Assembly: GCA_011109175.1 (NCBI GenBank)
Contig: RDEW01000038.1
Span: 273,007 to 337,006, forward strand
DNA: 64,000 bases
Reading direction: 5' to 3'
From: Dicyema japonicum
Lineage: Eukaryota; Dicyemida; Rhombozoa; Dicyemidae
The notes below the pieces were generated by a model. The model was not told the DNA's origin. It did not search any database and saw nothing but the letters and a program-made list of their open reading frames with translations. Shown here one piece after another: positions 34,515 to 45,869 of this stretch. Numbering within the stretch: position 1 is the first letter of the stretch; the number at the start of each line of letters is the position of its first letter. A program made the position numbers and the translations under genes.

Positions 34515-34663
34515 AACACGAAAGCTAGAAAAGACCGCCTTTATAATTATTTTATCCCATTAAATAATTTATATTTAATTTTTAAAATTATTGATCGACT
34601 TGGAATTTAAAAACTCATGTAATCACGTGCAGTGTAATATGTTTCGGACCAAAATCCAGGTGG

Positions 34664-34735
34664 TTCCTGGTTCGAAGCTCGCTGTTGTTCATTTGGTTGA
34701 AGGTTCCACGCTTCTACAAAGTCTTTTCATCTCTA
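34664..34735 (+). mobile_element. SINE head fragment
   Basis: cctggttcgaagctcgctgttgtt followed by ggttgaaggttccacgcttctac matches the box B region and start of the body of the SINE at 38040-38100. Only about 70 bp is recognisable, next to the tail of the family B copy. Confidence 0.45.
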
Positions 34736-34754
34736 CAGAGCCTGATTTTCGTCT

Positions 34755-37560
34755 GGGATTATTATTATTATAACCCCGGGAACACAGGAAAGAAAAAAAA
34801 GTTATCGTCTAATTAAGTGATCACGGTGTCAGTGCGTCCTCCTTTGTTTCGACTTTGTCTGCAATTTTTTATGATCGTCCAAAAGGGGGAAGGTTTGATC
34901 TCAAATTTGCGAGCATACTTCTGGTAGGCGAGAAACTTATCTTCAAGGGGGTTACCGGAAGAACGCACCATTTTCAAAAAATTTTGTTGTTCGTCACCGA
35001 GATGTTCCATAACTTTTTTGAGATCTAATGTGTTCCTAATTTTTGACGTATTCTGTCACATTTAAGAAGGATCCGGATTCATTGTTTTGCATGACCTGTA
35101 ATTTGTTCTGCGTGGATATTGACAATGGTGTAACTCACGCCGTACATGCATGTTCCATTGTCGGTAGAATATACTGTTTGTATAATATTTTGAGATGAGA
35201 GAGTGAAGATATTGGAGATCTAGCAAAGGTCTTGAGGATCCCCATCTTTTTTTGAACTCTTAAAATTATTGTGTCCACATGATGTGTGAACGTCATCAAC
35301 GGGTCATATATAACTCAAAGGATTGATGGGTTTTTATTAACTTTTTTGAGGAACCATGAGTTCGTAATGTCGAGGGTCTCCTGAACCTTTCGTGTAGCTT
35401 CTTTATGGTCTTGGTGTCTTGCTGCGACAATAAGATTGTCGGCATAAGACAGAAAAATGGTATTTTGGATGTTTGGATTTGGAAGGTCTCTTGTAAATAA
35501 ATTGAACAAGGTTGGTGATATAGGGGATCCTTGAGGGACCTCGTTGGAGAGGTATCGTTGTCTTGATTTTCTATTATTCATGACAACTTGGCATCTTCTG
35601 CCATTGATGAAATTGGCCAGCCACATTTTGATTTTCTGATGGATATCGGTGTCAAAATTTTTTGTTGTTAGAGTCTTCCTGGGTACCGAATCAAACGCCT
35701 TCTCGATATCCAGAGCGACAAGTACCGTTCTTTTATGTGGTTTTGAGTAGTTCAGTCCATCCGAGATGAACCGAGTTAGTTTTGTTAGATGTGTTGAAGT
35801 TGAGTATCCCGATCTGAAGCCATGTTGGAAACTTGCAAGATCAAGCGAATGAGTAATCTTGTGGAGGATTAATTTTTCCAATGTTCTTGAAAGGCCACAA
35901 AGAATCGATATTGGACGATAACTTCGGGGGTCGTCTAAGGCTTTGTTCTTTTTAGGTGTTGAATGTATAAGTGATTTTTTCCATAATGAGGGAATCTCAT
36001 TTCTATTCACTGAGTAATTGAAAATCTCAGTAAGGACTTCGATTGCTATTGGCCCCAAGTGTTTCAATTCAGTTATTGAAATGTGATCCGCCCCTTTGAA
36101 TTTTGTATTTTTCATTTATTTAATTGCATGAAATACCTCCAGTGGTTTGAAAAAATTCGATGTATGGATATTTTTTCTTGTGTTTCGGTTGATGATCAAG
36201 TTCCAAATATGGTTTTTGGCTTAAACTGACATAAAATTTCATAAATGTGTCAGGATTAATTCCTAGTGTATGTTGTATGGGAATCTGTTTGAGTTTCCGT
36301 AGTGTTCTCCATAAGGATGATGTCTTTGTGTGTCTATTTACAGACATCAAAGCAGCCTCCCATTTTTTTTGATTTATTTCTGATCCTTTTAGGTAATTTC
36401 CTTATTCAGATCTTTAATTTCAGTATTCAAGGATGTTGTTTTATCTATAGTTTTCTTTAGTTTATTTTTGCAATAAGGACCCTCGTTTCTGTGTCGAATT
36501 TATCTGAAAAAGTTTTGAATCGCCCAATTGGAATAAACTTTTTTTTCGGGCTTGCAAAATCTTTTCATTAATAAATCCAACGACCGCATCTATCGAGGAA
36601 AAGTTCTCTATTCGAAAAGAGGATAGGGAGTCTTCAATAAAAATCATGTACTCAAGCCAATTCGCACGTGAGAAGATGATGAAAGTATTGCGAGTTCCAT
36701 TAATCTTGTGTTTTCCCAGGATTTTCAATATTATTGGATTGTGATCTGTGTGCAAATCGTAGATAACGTCCCATGTAAACGTCGAAGCAATTGATGGGGC
36801 GGCAAGAGTCAGATCTGGTGAGGTTGAAGAGTCACCATTTCTTGAAGGAGTTTTTGTGTGTTTATTCCTGTTGTTAAGGACTACCAAGTCGTCAATGTTG
36901 TCTAATATAATAGATTCTCTTTGGTCCAATAGTTTATTTGTGTACCTAATTGGGCTCTTCGGGTTCATATTTCTACAAATTATAACTTTTTCCAATCTTG
37001 TGAACTGTTTAAGCTTAGGACAATAGCCTTTATAGAAGAAATTGGAGGGATATACACATTTGCTATAGTCATTCGGAGTGAGTGTAACTTTATTCTCACT
37101 GTGAGTTGTTCTAATGGATCTTCAGTGTCCATAAAGCTTGATGTGTAATTTGAAAAGTCCACAACATTAATCTGATTATGGACAATGGTATGTAAGTCTC
37201 CACTTTTTCCAAATTTTCGGTTCGTCCGGAGCACGTAATATTCAGGAAACGTTGGAGTTGAATCTTTATGAGTAAGCTTTGACTCTTGAATTAAAGCGAT
37301 ATACACCGAGCTGGACTGGAAAAATCGTAAGTTCAATAATCTTTGTTCGAATTCCATTTATGTTGATTTGGGCAATAATCAATGGCGGTCCTGGATTCGG
37401 TTTGACATCGCCGGAAATAAGTAGTAATGCACGACACCATCCACGTCTCAATGAAGAAGGGATAGGGATTTTGCGGCTCTTTTGTCACATAAATTGTGCA
37501 ATGCCACCACATCGTAGGTGAGCCACGCGACATTTTTTTTAAATTCTCCGGAGTTATCGT
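34755..37560 (-). mobile_element. LINE family B, best-preserved copy (ORF2 in several frames)
   Basis: From 37578 down: a leader with a 2A-like motif, SGDVKPNPGP (37386-37412), then IIAQININGI. The endonuclease follows (LIQESKLTHKD; VYIPP; ICRNMNPKSP in place of GDxNAK; SPDLTL; LHTDHNPI in place of SDH). Next is a Ser/Lys-rich linker, and a 266-codon RT frame (35315-36115) with GADHISITELKHLGP, YRPISILCGLSRTLEK, LDIEKAFDSVPRK, NEVPQGSPISPTLFN and SYADNLIVAA. The active site is YADN, so the second Asp is lost. The C-terminus lies at 34813-35010. The 3' tail gtgatcacttaattagacg, poly-T and ccggggttataataataat ends near 34755. Inactive. Confidence 0.88.
37386..37412 (-). other. 2A-like motif, altered (GDVKPNPGP)
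   Basis: Residues 14-22 of the leader frame read GDVKPNPGP. The 2A consensus is D-(V/I)-E-x-N-P-G-P; here Glu is replaced by Lys, so skipping may be weak or lost. Confidence 0.6.
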
Positions 37561-37569
37561 CTTCTGGGA

Positions 37570-37990
37570 TTCACACAAATAATAACACAGGGGAAAAAAG
37601 AAAAGAATTACAAGTCAAGAACATTTTAATGTTTTGGATTAATTATCATGATTTTTCTTGTTTCTTAAATAAATTGTTCGTTTTTCCTATGCTGAGGTTT
37701 ATGTAATGGAAACATATATTCAGGAGAGTGAATCCAGAATGAGGCAATGAGTCTTCGAAATAAAACTCTTGATTGGAGTTTATGCTAATTGAAGTTTCAA
37801 AAATACAGATTTGTCATAAATCAACGTATTATGTCTCACGTATTGTGAGCAACCATGCACAACGCGCACAAATCATGTGTCAATCAATGTCATTTGTCAA
37901 AATCATGTCAAACAATATCACGATTAATTACTGAATTAAGATAATCTAGAGATAATTTATTACATCAAAATTAATTATATTTTCTTGACC
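37570..37990. other. AT-rich stretch upstream of the SINE insertion
   Basis: No gene or repeat recognised. It is the pre-insertion DNA into which the SINE at 38004 integrated. Confidence 0.4.
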
Positions 37991-38003
37991 ATGTGCATTG
38001 GAA

Positions 38004-38319
38004 AGTGGCCAGGTGTCGGGCTAAAGTGATTTAGGCTACGGGTTCGATTCTCGCTGCTGTTCGCCTGGTAAAAGGTTCTACGCATCTACGATGCTAAAAG
38101 GGATTGACGAGTGCCGCCGTCATCAGTGGATTCTCATTGCGGAACTGGATTGTCTAGAAAGGACCCACACATAAGAGAAAAGAAATAAAAGAAGTGAAGA
38201 GCATTCCTCGGTTCTACGATTAGTTAAAATTAACTGTTCTTTACTTAAATAAAGTGTGTGTCCTGCCTATGCGGAGCTATAAATATTATGGCTCACGTGA
38301 AAAGGTTGTTATTATTATT
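38004..38319 (+). mobile_element. tRNA-derived SINE, full copy with 13-bp target duplication
   Basis: The 316-bp insert is flanked by atgtgcattggaa at 37991-38003 and 38320-38332, a perfect match. Its head carries box A-like (GTGGCCAGGTGTCGGGC) and box B (GGGTTCGATTC, 38040-38050) sequences spaced as in a tRNA gene. A tRNA-unrelated body follows, and it ends in a TTATTATTATTA tail. The body recurs at 20685-20993 (minus), 22826-22975 and 34664-34735. The same TTA-type tail ends several LINE families here, so a resident LINE probably mobilises it. Confidence 0.92.
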
Positions 38320-38389
38320 ATGTGCATTGGAATAATTTTTTTCACAAGTTGATAAACAAACCTAAAAATAATTTTTTACATTCTAACCT

Positions 38390-39078
38390 CTACACGATTG
38401 TTTGATATAATCTTTTAAAACTCGAACCTACATTTAATTACTTAATAAAAACTTGATCCCTTATAGAAAACGTGTATTTACCATGATGAACATTTATCTT
38501 TTTGTTCATCCTCTTAAAATAAGGTGAATTCAAATTTGGTTTTATGAACTAAAGTTGAAAGTTTTCTAATTTTAAAATCATTTTTTGTAACCCATTTCAC
38601 AAGCAGACTTTGTAGCTTCGTTATTTGTTTTTTCTAATGACTCATCATACAGAACGACATCAGTATTTACTGTCTCATCGCAAATATCATTTTCCAAATC
38701 TATGCCAAAATTTTAAAAATTAAACAACCATCATTTAGTGTAACAATATTAAGACCAGGAATGGCTTTATACATCTCAAAACATGTTTTTTCCGTTCGAC
38801 GAATGTACATTTATGTTATACATATAAGTGGCACTAGGTAACATTTGAATCCAAGTTTTTTGTAGTGTTTTTGCCATCATTTTTGACAGAATCCGTGTGA
38901 TGGTTTGATTGAATCGATCTATGATACCTTAAAAATATGTACAAACAACTGAATATCTTGAGAACGAGGATTGTTTGGTCTTTCGTGAACTTTTATAATA
39001 ATAAATTAAGTAGTAAGCGCCCGAATATCAGAATTTTTAAAATATGTACCATTGTCTGATTGTAAAATCATTAAATTA
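38390..39078 (-). pseudogene. Integrase relic interrupted by LINE family C
   Basis: The minus strand shows ILQSDNGTYFKNSDIRALTT, then HERPNNPRSQDIQ and further down FNQTITRIL-like and YVERKKHVL stretches, paralleling the integrase of the Ginger-like element (LQSDNGSEFKNQEITKLC, HGRPNNPRAQG). Upstream of DNG the sequence passes into the 3' end of the family C LINE at about 39080, which therefore inserted into it. The missing upstream half was not found beyond the LINE cluster. Confidence 0.65.
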
Positions 39079-39393
39079 TTAACCCCGGCTTCGCCTGCAA
39101 GTGGGAAGCCGGCGACCATCAGAGAGCGTGCAGTCCGGACAGGCCGCTCCCAGAGATCCTCGACTTTTGCATCCGGTGGTCCAGGGCAGGGAAAAAGGTC
39201 CGAACTACTCTGCCAGCCAGAAAAGGGTGGTGTCCACATCGTAGGCGAGCCAGTCCGATTCTGATCTTCCTCGGGAGCGATTGTTCCGTTGGACTGATAT
39301 CAGGGGGGAAGCGCTCCAAGACTTTGTTATATTGAAGTGTCCTAATGGCCCGTGTTGAGATGAAATCATGGATTCGGCGGGTCCAAGTTGAGT

Positions 39394-41190
39394 CTACTTG
39401 AGGGGGGTGATCTTCGACAAGGCTCTTTGTAGGTCAAAGAGGGTCCTGCGTATGTATCTGCGGTTATTGTTACTTAGCAGAGCGTGAACTGGGTGATTCG
39501 GGTCGAACGACTGCCGTAGGAATTGTAAATTACGCATTTCCAGGTGGTCATAGAGCGGGAGGATTTTCGACTCCCAATGTAAATGGTCGGTGGGGGTTGA
39601 CTTTAAGCAGCCAGTTATTATTCTCAGCGCCGAGTTTTGCACTTTCTGCAGTTCTTGAGAAAGGGACAAGGAGATTGAGGGGGCCCAACTTGGTGAGGCG
39701 TAGTTGAGTGTAGTCCTGATGAACTGTTTGTAGAGAAGAGTTAAGTTTTCTTTTTGCTGACCGTTTGAGTGGCCAGCTACTGCCCGTAATATGTTAAGTT
39801 TCCGCTTGGCTTTTGTCATTACTTCCTCCACTTGTCTGTTGAAACAGAGTGAAGGATCGAAGACAACTCCAAGGATCTTCGGGTATTTATTTAAGGGGAG
39901 TGGTTCGTCTCCCAACGAGAGTGTGGGGTTTAGGTTGAATTGTCTTCGATCGGTTGTGAACAGGGTAGCTGATGACTTCGAGGTGGAAACACTCATCCAG
40001 TTTAAGTTCATCCAGTCGGATAGCAAGTTCAGGTGGTACTGCACTTTTTCGGTGGCCAGTCGAACATCGCCACTCCTGGATGCGATTACTAGATCATCGG
40101 CATATGTCAATAGTAACGTATTTTGGGTTGTTGGGATGTCTTTGACGTAAAGGTTGAAAAGTGAGGGTGAAAGGACTGATCCCTGGGGAACACCGTTTGG
40201 TAGGAGTCGATATCTTGATAGATTTGAATATAGACACGTATGACCCAGTCTTCCCGAGAGGAAATTTGTGAGCCATGACTTCCATACAGAGGGAATATTT
40301 GAAGAATAGATCTTGTTGCAGAGGACCACACGGGAGATTCTGTCGAAAGCTTTAGTTAGGTCAATAGAGGCCAAGACAGTTCGTTCCGGGGGTTTGCAGT
40401 TGTTGAAACCGTTGGAGATGTATTGGGTTAGTGTCAGTAAGTGCGTGGTGGTCGAGTGTAAAGGACGGAAACCATGTTGTGAGTCGGAGAGGTCGAGGTA
40501 GGGGGTGATTTCGTTAAGAATGATCCTTTCGAGGATTTTTGAGACAACAGATGTTAAGGAAATTGGCCTGAACGAAGAGGGCAAGGAGGAGGCTTTGTTG
40601 TTCTTGAGTATTGGGATAATGTTCGACTTCTTCCATAACATCGGGATGAAACACCTGTTGATGGAGAATTCGTAGATATCTTTAAGTGCCAAGAGCCCGT
40701 TTGGACCGAGGTGCTTTAGGTGGAATATGCTGATCCGATCGGGTCCCGTGGCTGGTGAGTTTCTTGAGTTTGTAATGAGGTTTTGAACATGACTTATTGA
40801 TACTTCGAATCGTGCCTTTGTTACCCTTGGGGGTTTAGTAATATGAGGTCGATTTTCTTTATTCATTGGAATATGACTCATTTTGCAATAGTGAGTCATC
40901 AAGTCATTTGCCTGGCAGTGGAAATCTTTCGTTTGGTTGTCCTTTCCAAGTCTACCTCCATGGGTTGTGCTCGATTCGGTTTGATTTGATTGTATTTCTC
41001 TGATAAATCTCCAGAAACTTTGGGGTTTTGATTTTGGATTCAATCGAGAGACGAAAGTGGACCACTTCTCCTTTTTGAGCTCCGTAATGAGGTGGGTTAT
41101 CTTCTTGTTTAGGGAAGAAATTTCATCTTGGAGTTGCTGGTTGGTTGTTCGGGAACGTTTTAGGCGTCTTCTCTCACAGATGAGATCCAA
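39394..41190 (-). pseudogene. LINE family C ORF2, reverse transcriptase frame (598 codons)
   Basis: A basic linker (RRRLKRSRTTNQQLQDEIS) leads into the RT: ATGPDRISIFHLKHLGPNGL, FRPISLTSVVSKILERIIL, SIDLTKAFDRISRVVL, NGVPQGSVLSPSLFNLYVKD, and the intact catalytic YADDLVIASR. Thumb and C-terminal blocks follow (LGVVFDPSLCFNRQVEE, YASPSWAP, ITGCLKSTPTDHLHWESKI). The frame is open from linker to near the end, which is unusual here and marks this as the youngest LINE copy in the window. It is the C-terminal part of one ORF2 whose endonuclease lies at 41432-42289 in another frame. Confidence 0.92.
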
Positions 41191-41431
41191 TATTTCTTTG
41201 TTGAAAAATAGTTTGTAATCATGGATGAATCCTTTAGGGACGTGCTTTCTATCCGCCGAAAGGATGGCTGAGTTGAAATGTGCAATGGCTTTGTCTGGAG
41301 AGGTAAAATTTTCACAGAGAAGTTTTCCAGCGACGTTTCGACGTCAACCGTGAAGTCGATCCATCTCGCCCTTTTGTAGTTCACATAGGTTCGCCTCGAC
41401 ATAGTTCGTCCGAAATGCAAGAAGATGTCGA

Positions 41432-42289
41432 TCAGAATAGGGTTATGATCTGAGGGTAAGTCATATCTGACATCCCAGTAGATCGATTTTGCAAGGGGAG
41501 CTGAGCATATGGAGAGGTCGGGAGACGTGTTAGGATCCCCAGGGCGTGTTCCACATCTCGTGTGTTGGCGGGGGTTATTAATATCACTAGGTGTTCCAGT
41601 TCAGAGATCACTTGTTTCCCTCTGTGGTCCGAATTCTGGTTTCGGAACCATAGTGGATCTTTAGCGTTTAGATCGCCGCAAATAACTATGTTTTCGTATA
41701 GTTGAAGGAATTCTAGGTTTGGTCGGTAACTCTTCTGGCAGCAAGACGAAGGGGGAATGTAGATATTCAGAATTGTGTAAGGAGTTGACATAATATTGAT
41801 GGTGATGGATAGCAATTCCATATGTTTATCAGAAGCCGCTGTCAATGTGTGGTCAGTGGTATCCGTGAATGGGATGGAGTTGTGAATGAGGGTGACCAGG
41901 CCACCACCGTGAGATCCATTTGATCGCTCAGAACGGAGCAAAGAGTAGTTTTTGAATTTTGGTGTTTGGGAGAAGGCAGACAAACGTGACTCCTGTAGAA
42001 GGGCAATGTCAATACGGTGTTTAACCAAGTACTCAGCCAATTCGGTATGTTTCGAGGTGATTCCATTTGTGTTAAGTTGTAAGATTCTGATGGGTCTATT
42101 CTGCGGCCCTGGGTTTAGTTCAATGTCACCGGATGTCAGGAGGGATTCTTGGGAGCGAAAGCTTCGTGCCCGCTCAATGGTCGCCATCGAGATCTCCTTG
42201 AAGAGAGACGATAGGGAAATAGTGTGGTTCTTTTTCATGTGTGCTGTGTAGGGCACAGGCACAACCAAATGACACCTCTTTGTGACCAC
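41432..42289 (-). pseudogene. LINE family C ORF2, N-terminal endonuclease with 2A-like leader
   Basis: About 62 residues of leader end in SGDIELNPGP. The APE/EEP endonuclease starts RILQLNTNGI. Visible catalytic blocks are LLQESRLSAF (metal-binding Glu), HGGGLVTLIHNS, LNIYIPPSS, ICGDLNAKDPLW (Asp and Asn), and then the SDH block in the next frame (LPSDHNPILI near 41440). The enzyme nicks target DNA to prime reverse transcription. One frameshift near 41530 and another near 41430 separate it from the rest of ORF2. Confidence 0.85.
42104..42130 (-). other. 2A-like ribosome-skipping motif (GDIELNPGP)
   Basis: Residues 54-62 of the family C leader are GDIELNPGP, an exact fit to D-(V/I)-E-x-N-P-G-P. 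In known 2A peptides the ribosome skips the last Gly-Pro bond, releasing the leader from the downstream protein. Similar sequences precede the endonuclease in other animal LINEs. Confidence 0.75.
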
Positions 42290-42304
42290 AACGTCATATA
42301 TTAT

Positions 42305-43780
42305 TTATTATTATTTAAAGCACTCCCGAGAAGTCATAAAATTAATCAAGCCTCCCTTGTGCCGTATTTCTAGCCATCCTCTCTATCAGCCTTTTCCAGG
42401 ACCCTCTACTTCGTGCCAGTTCCCTTAAGGTATCTAGGTCGTCTGCGGAAGTGAGCTTCAGTCCCACAGCCGACAGGTCTCCATTCAAAATAGTTGGGAG
42501 TTGTGACTCTTGGTCTTCCACGGAAAACCGGCTCCCGTATGCATTAGGTAGTTTTCCATGGCGATATTCGCGGGTACTTGAGCATTTAGACGTAAGATAT
42601 GTCCAAAGAGACTCCATCTTGATCTGAAGATCTCCTCGGATAGTATACCAGATTTGCACTTCGAGTAGAGGTCATTGTTTGAGATCTTCTTAGGCCACTT
42701 GATCTTGATTACTGATTTCAATAGTGTCCTGTGGAAAGCGTCAAGACGGTCCATCTCTTGTTTAGAGATTCCCCAAGTGCCTGAATTGTAGGTCAGGACG
42801 GGGATGACAAAAGCCTTATATATTCTGAGTTTGGTGTTTAATCCCATCCTCTTCTTATGACCCCACATATTCGATACTTTCTTTAGTGCACACATTGCGA
42901 GGATTTCCTCCGAGAAACATCTTCTGAGTCCCCGAGAAGCGAACCCACCTTCTTTTGCTTTCTCCAAGACTCGTCCGATCTTCGATCATTGCGTGTAAGT
43001 GTTGTGAACTCTGTTTTATCGGTGTTAACGGTTAAGAACCATTTCGAGAATACGTGTGGAAGAACGTTAAGCATGTGTTGAAGTACTTGAATATCCTCAG
43101 AAACAAAGTCCAGGTCGTCCGCGTAGATTATCTCGTTATAATTGTTGCCAACCAGGGGTCTGAACTCTCTTAGTGCGGCCTCAAGGTAGACAATAAAGAG
43201 GACCGGGGATAGTGAGTCCCCCTGTGGAACTCCACGTGAGGTCGAAAAAAAGTTAGAGGTAGAGTCACCAATTTTGACGGCAAGTTGAGTGTTCCGCATG
43301 AGTAAGTGTATTATTTTGACATCGTCAGGCAGTAGAAAACTCTCCAACACTTCCATAAGTTTTCCACGGTCCACCGAGTCGAACGCACGGGACATGTCGA
43401 TACCAAGTATCTCAATAGATTTTTTGTATTTTTGGCACAGGGCACAATACCACCTGTGCCCCCATACCACGTCAGCCGTGGACCTGCCCGTCCGGAATCC
43501 ACTTTGGCCGTCCGAAAGAAATATGTTCACCCTCTCCTTTATTCGGTTTAAAGCAATGAGGGATAATGTTTTCCGTATGGAGGTTAGGAGTATAATAGGT
43601 CTGAAGTTGTGAGGGGGCCTTTACTTTTTCCCGGTTTTTGTAGTGGAATTAGCCACCCTTTTCCCAGTTCCAGTTCATCTGCACCCTCGAGAGACCGGTT
43701 GAAAATGTTAGTAATCATTTCAATTAGCTCCTCCGGGCCGTATTGTAAAAGTTCTGCAGTAATGAAGTCTGTATTCTTAA
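42305..43780 (-). mobile_element. Non-LTR retrotransposon, family D, 5'-truncated copy
   Basis: The minus strand encodes FITAELLQYGPEELIEM (about 43750), then GQSGFRTGRSTADVVWGH, GIDMSRAFDSVDRGKL, RGVPQGDSLSPVLFIVYLE and the intact IIYADDLDFVSED (42883-43530). After a frameshift come YKAFVIPVLTYNSGTWGI and RWSLFGHILRLNAQVPAN (42485-42967), then ending LSAVGLKLTSADDLDTLREL. The tail is gagtgctttaaataataataa near 42305. Its 5' end adjoins the last exon of the POU-specific-domain gene at about 43780, so the two may be functionally linked by disruption. Confidence 0.88.
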
Positions 43781-43851
43781 GAAATTTAAAAACAATTAGT
43801 TACAACATAAAACAAAAATATCATTACTACAAATAGTTTTTATACATCTAA

Positions 43852-44236
43852 CTACATTCTATGACGTCGAATGTTTCTAATACACTCTGTTGAATGGTTC
43901 TTATCAATAAGGTAGCAGAGTGTAATTATAAAGATATCCTTATAATTACGCATCTTTTTTAGCGATAATGTACCGCTTTCGAAACGTCCAATGGTATTAG
44001 TAGAAATTCTATACCCCAGTGCATTCATCATGTTTGACATGTCCTTTTGGGAGTATTGGAACCTTTTACGCTCGAATTTGAATAAATTGGAAATATTGGA
44101 GTTAGACTCCAATATTTTATTAAATCTGTCATTATGTAAATTTCCTATTTTATTAAGATCAATAATTACTCAATGTGTCAACAATCTTTTGATTTTCCTC
44201 CCAATGAGAGTTGTTGAGAAAATCGTAGCCTTCCAT
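43852..44236 (-). CDS. POU-specific-domain protein, no homeodomain found
   Basis: Two exons (44236-44170, 44144-43852) joined over a 25-nt intron give 119 aa. Residues about 43-103 match the POU-specific domain, a lambda-repressor-type DNA-binding fold: LFKFERKRFQYSQKDMSNMM, then ALG followed by TNTIGRFESGTLSLKKMRN and KDIFI. The key block TTICRFExxxLSFKNM is conserved as NTIGRFESGTLSLKKM. POU proteins are nuclear transcription factors that also need a homeodomain just downstream. Here the frame ends in IRRHRM and TAG, and 70 bp later the family D LINE begins. Either the 3' exons were cut off by the LINE, or this is a POU-S-only protein. A prokaryote-type HTH is a less likely alternative. Confidence 0.68.
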
Positions 44237-44759
44237 AACGATAATAAAATAGAAACGTCGTTAGTCATTAATAAACGAACTAATATACGTATGTAGAACA
44301 AAGTACATATGTTAACAAATTATGATAATTATTTCAACATTAAAGAAATATAAAATTAGGAAATATTACTTTTTATCATATTTCTCTTCTAGCGACGAGT
44401 TCTCCTTCGATCTCCGCTTCCCAGACAATGCACTTTGGATCAGTCGGCATACAAAAATATCCCTTATTGCGATATTTTCTATAAATTTATAGAGGGAGAA
44501 ATTTTATATTGATTATTAACCCCACTTTATTTAACCAACTTCGTAATCAAATCATTTTTTTAAAATAAATTATGACCCTCTTGAACGCTGCTGGTTATTT
44601 GAGCGAATGTCGCTCGCCATCCTGAGAAGGAATAGCCACGCAATCAAGGCATCCGCTAAATAACCTCTCTTTTCTTTCCTTAATAAAATTCCAGTTACTT
44701 TAACCAACAATAAAAAAGTTAATTTTTAATAATCAACAACCTTCCTCGCCTGCCTATTC
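44237..44759. other. AT-rich stretch, nothing recognised
   Basis: Presumably includes the promoter of the POU-specific-domain gene. No other feature supported. Confidence 0.4.
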
Positions 44760-45170
44760 GCCAGTCTCCTAAAGCAGGTTCAATTCTCGTTGATGAAACA
44801 ACTCTGAGAGCGCCTTGTCCAATTGAATCCTCTGCTTATATGGCATTTCCGGGCTCTGCCTCCTATACTCCGTATCAGGCTCTCTAGGTACTACTTTAAT
44901 ACGATCTACACCTAACTGCTTCAGATAACCTTTGTGGTACTTTTTGCAATTCTTTCCCACGTCATTACTATTGGAATAATGAGTACCTTGCAACCAAGCA
45001 TCTGTCCAATCTCGTTTGTAAGCGAGTCAAAAAATTTTTTTGCTCTATCTCCACATTTCAGGTTTATCGAAATTCATAGTGCGAAAGATAGAGCGAATCG
45101 TAAAAAGCACAGCACAAATGGAACCCTAAGTATTCATATGTTTATGGGTAACCCAGGAGTGCATTTAATA
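44760..45170 (-). pseudogene. Dong/R4-like LINE C-terminal fragment
   Basis: In one frame the minus strand reads GDRAKKFFDSLTNEIGQM followed by VLIIPIVMTWERIAKS; in the next, NCKKYHKGYLKQLGVDRI and VVPREPDTEYRR. The order (cytoskeleton-like leader, VIPIVMTWDG-type block, YHKxYLxxLG) is that of the C-terminal region of R4/Dong-type ORF2. One frameshift at about 44960. Confidence 0.55.
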
Positions 45171-45239
45171 AACTAACTTAACTATGATTGTCTTAATTGG
45201 CCACGAGGCATCATGTAGTCACATGATTGAAGATTTCTC

Positions 45240-45535
45240 TTTCTTCAGATGTAATACTCATATCCACCTTACTCAGAAGACACCTGGGCTAGTTTGGACG
45301 TGAAAATTGGGCTAGTTTGTGAATCCTTAAGATAGCAAAGTCCCCTGACCATCCACTCGTACCGCACATCAGACTATATATGGACGCCTTTCCGAGATAT
45401 GAAAAGAAACATTCCCGGCTGTGGAGATTAATCCAGGACTCCAAAACTAACCGCAGGAAAAGGACTGGTATCACTTAACTAGACGATGACTTTTATCATC
45501 TTTCTCGTGATTTTGGGGTTAATAAAATAAATGTA
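45240..45535 (+). mobile_element. LINE family B, 3'-end fragment
   Basis: The plus strand gives AKSPDHPLVPHIRLYMDAFP, then RLWRLIQDSK and RRKRTGIT followed by stop, matching the C-terminus of the minus-strand copy at 28509-28796. It ends in the family B tail (tagacgatgacttttatc, ggggttaataaaataaat). Confidence 0.75.
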
Positions 45536-45869
45536 TATATCAGAAAATAGTCACATTTTCGGAACCCTACGGTCTGAATCCACATCTTGAGTATGGGGGA
45601 TAAAACGAAAACATGCATGGTTTGTTAGCTTTGTCTATTTTAGATAACGAATAATTCTCCAACTCAGATTTCGAGCAAGCAGACGCTAAATTCGGTAAAA
45701 TATGAAAATTTGTTAACATTCTGTTTGATTTGGTAGATTTAATGAAATCGACTCTCATTGTCTTGAGGAAGCGGAGGATACTGGAAGTGACTTGAAATAC
45801 GTCTACTTTACTACCTGGTGACTAATTTTACTCATAGACTGAGCGTCCTGACATACAAGAAGATCATCT

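Larger units (their letters stand above)
39080..42290 (-). mobile_element. Non-LTR retrotransposon, family C, nearly intact copy
   Basis: The best LINE in the window: an endonuclease frame of 285 codons (42289-41432), a short frame carrying the end of the endonuclease (41420-41160) and a 598-codon RT frame (41190-39394). Only about two frameshifts, near 41430 and 41170, break it. A zinc-finger-like C-terminal piece with LARLRCGHHPF continues to about 39120. The 3' end lies in integrase sequence near 39080 (ggggttaataattta). The 5' end near 42290 adjoins the tail of family D. No ORF1 is visible. Confidence 0.9.

Noticed and set aside
39791-40501. Plus-strand frames of 60-119 codons
   Set aside because: Antisense shadows of the family C reverse transcriptase.
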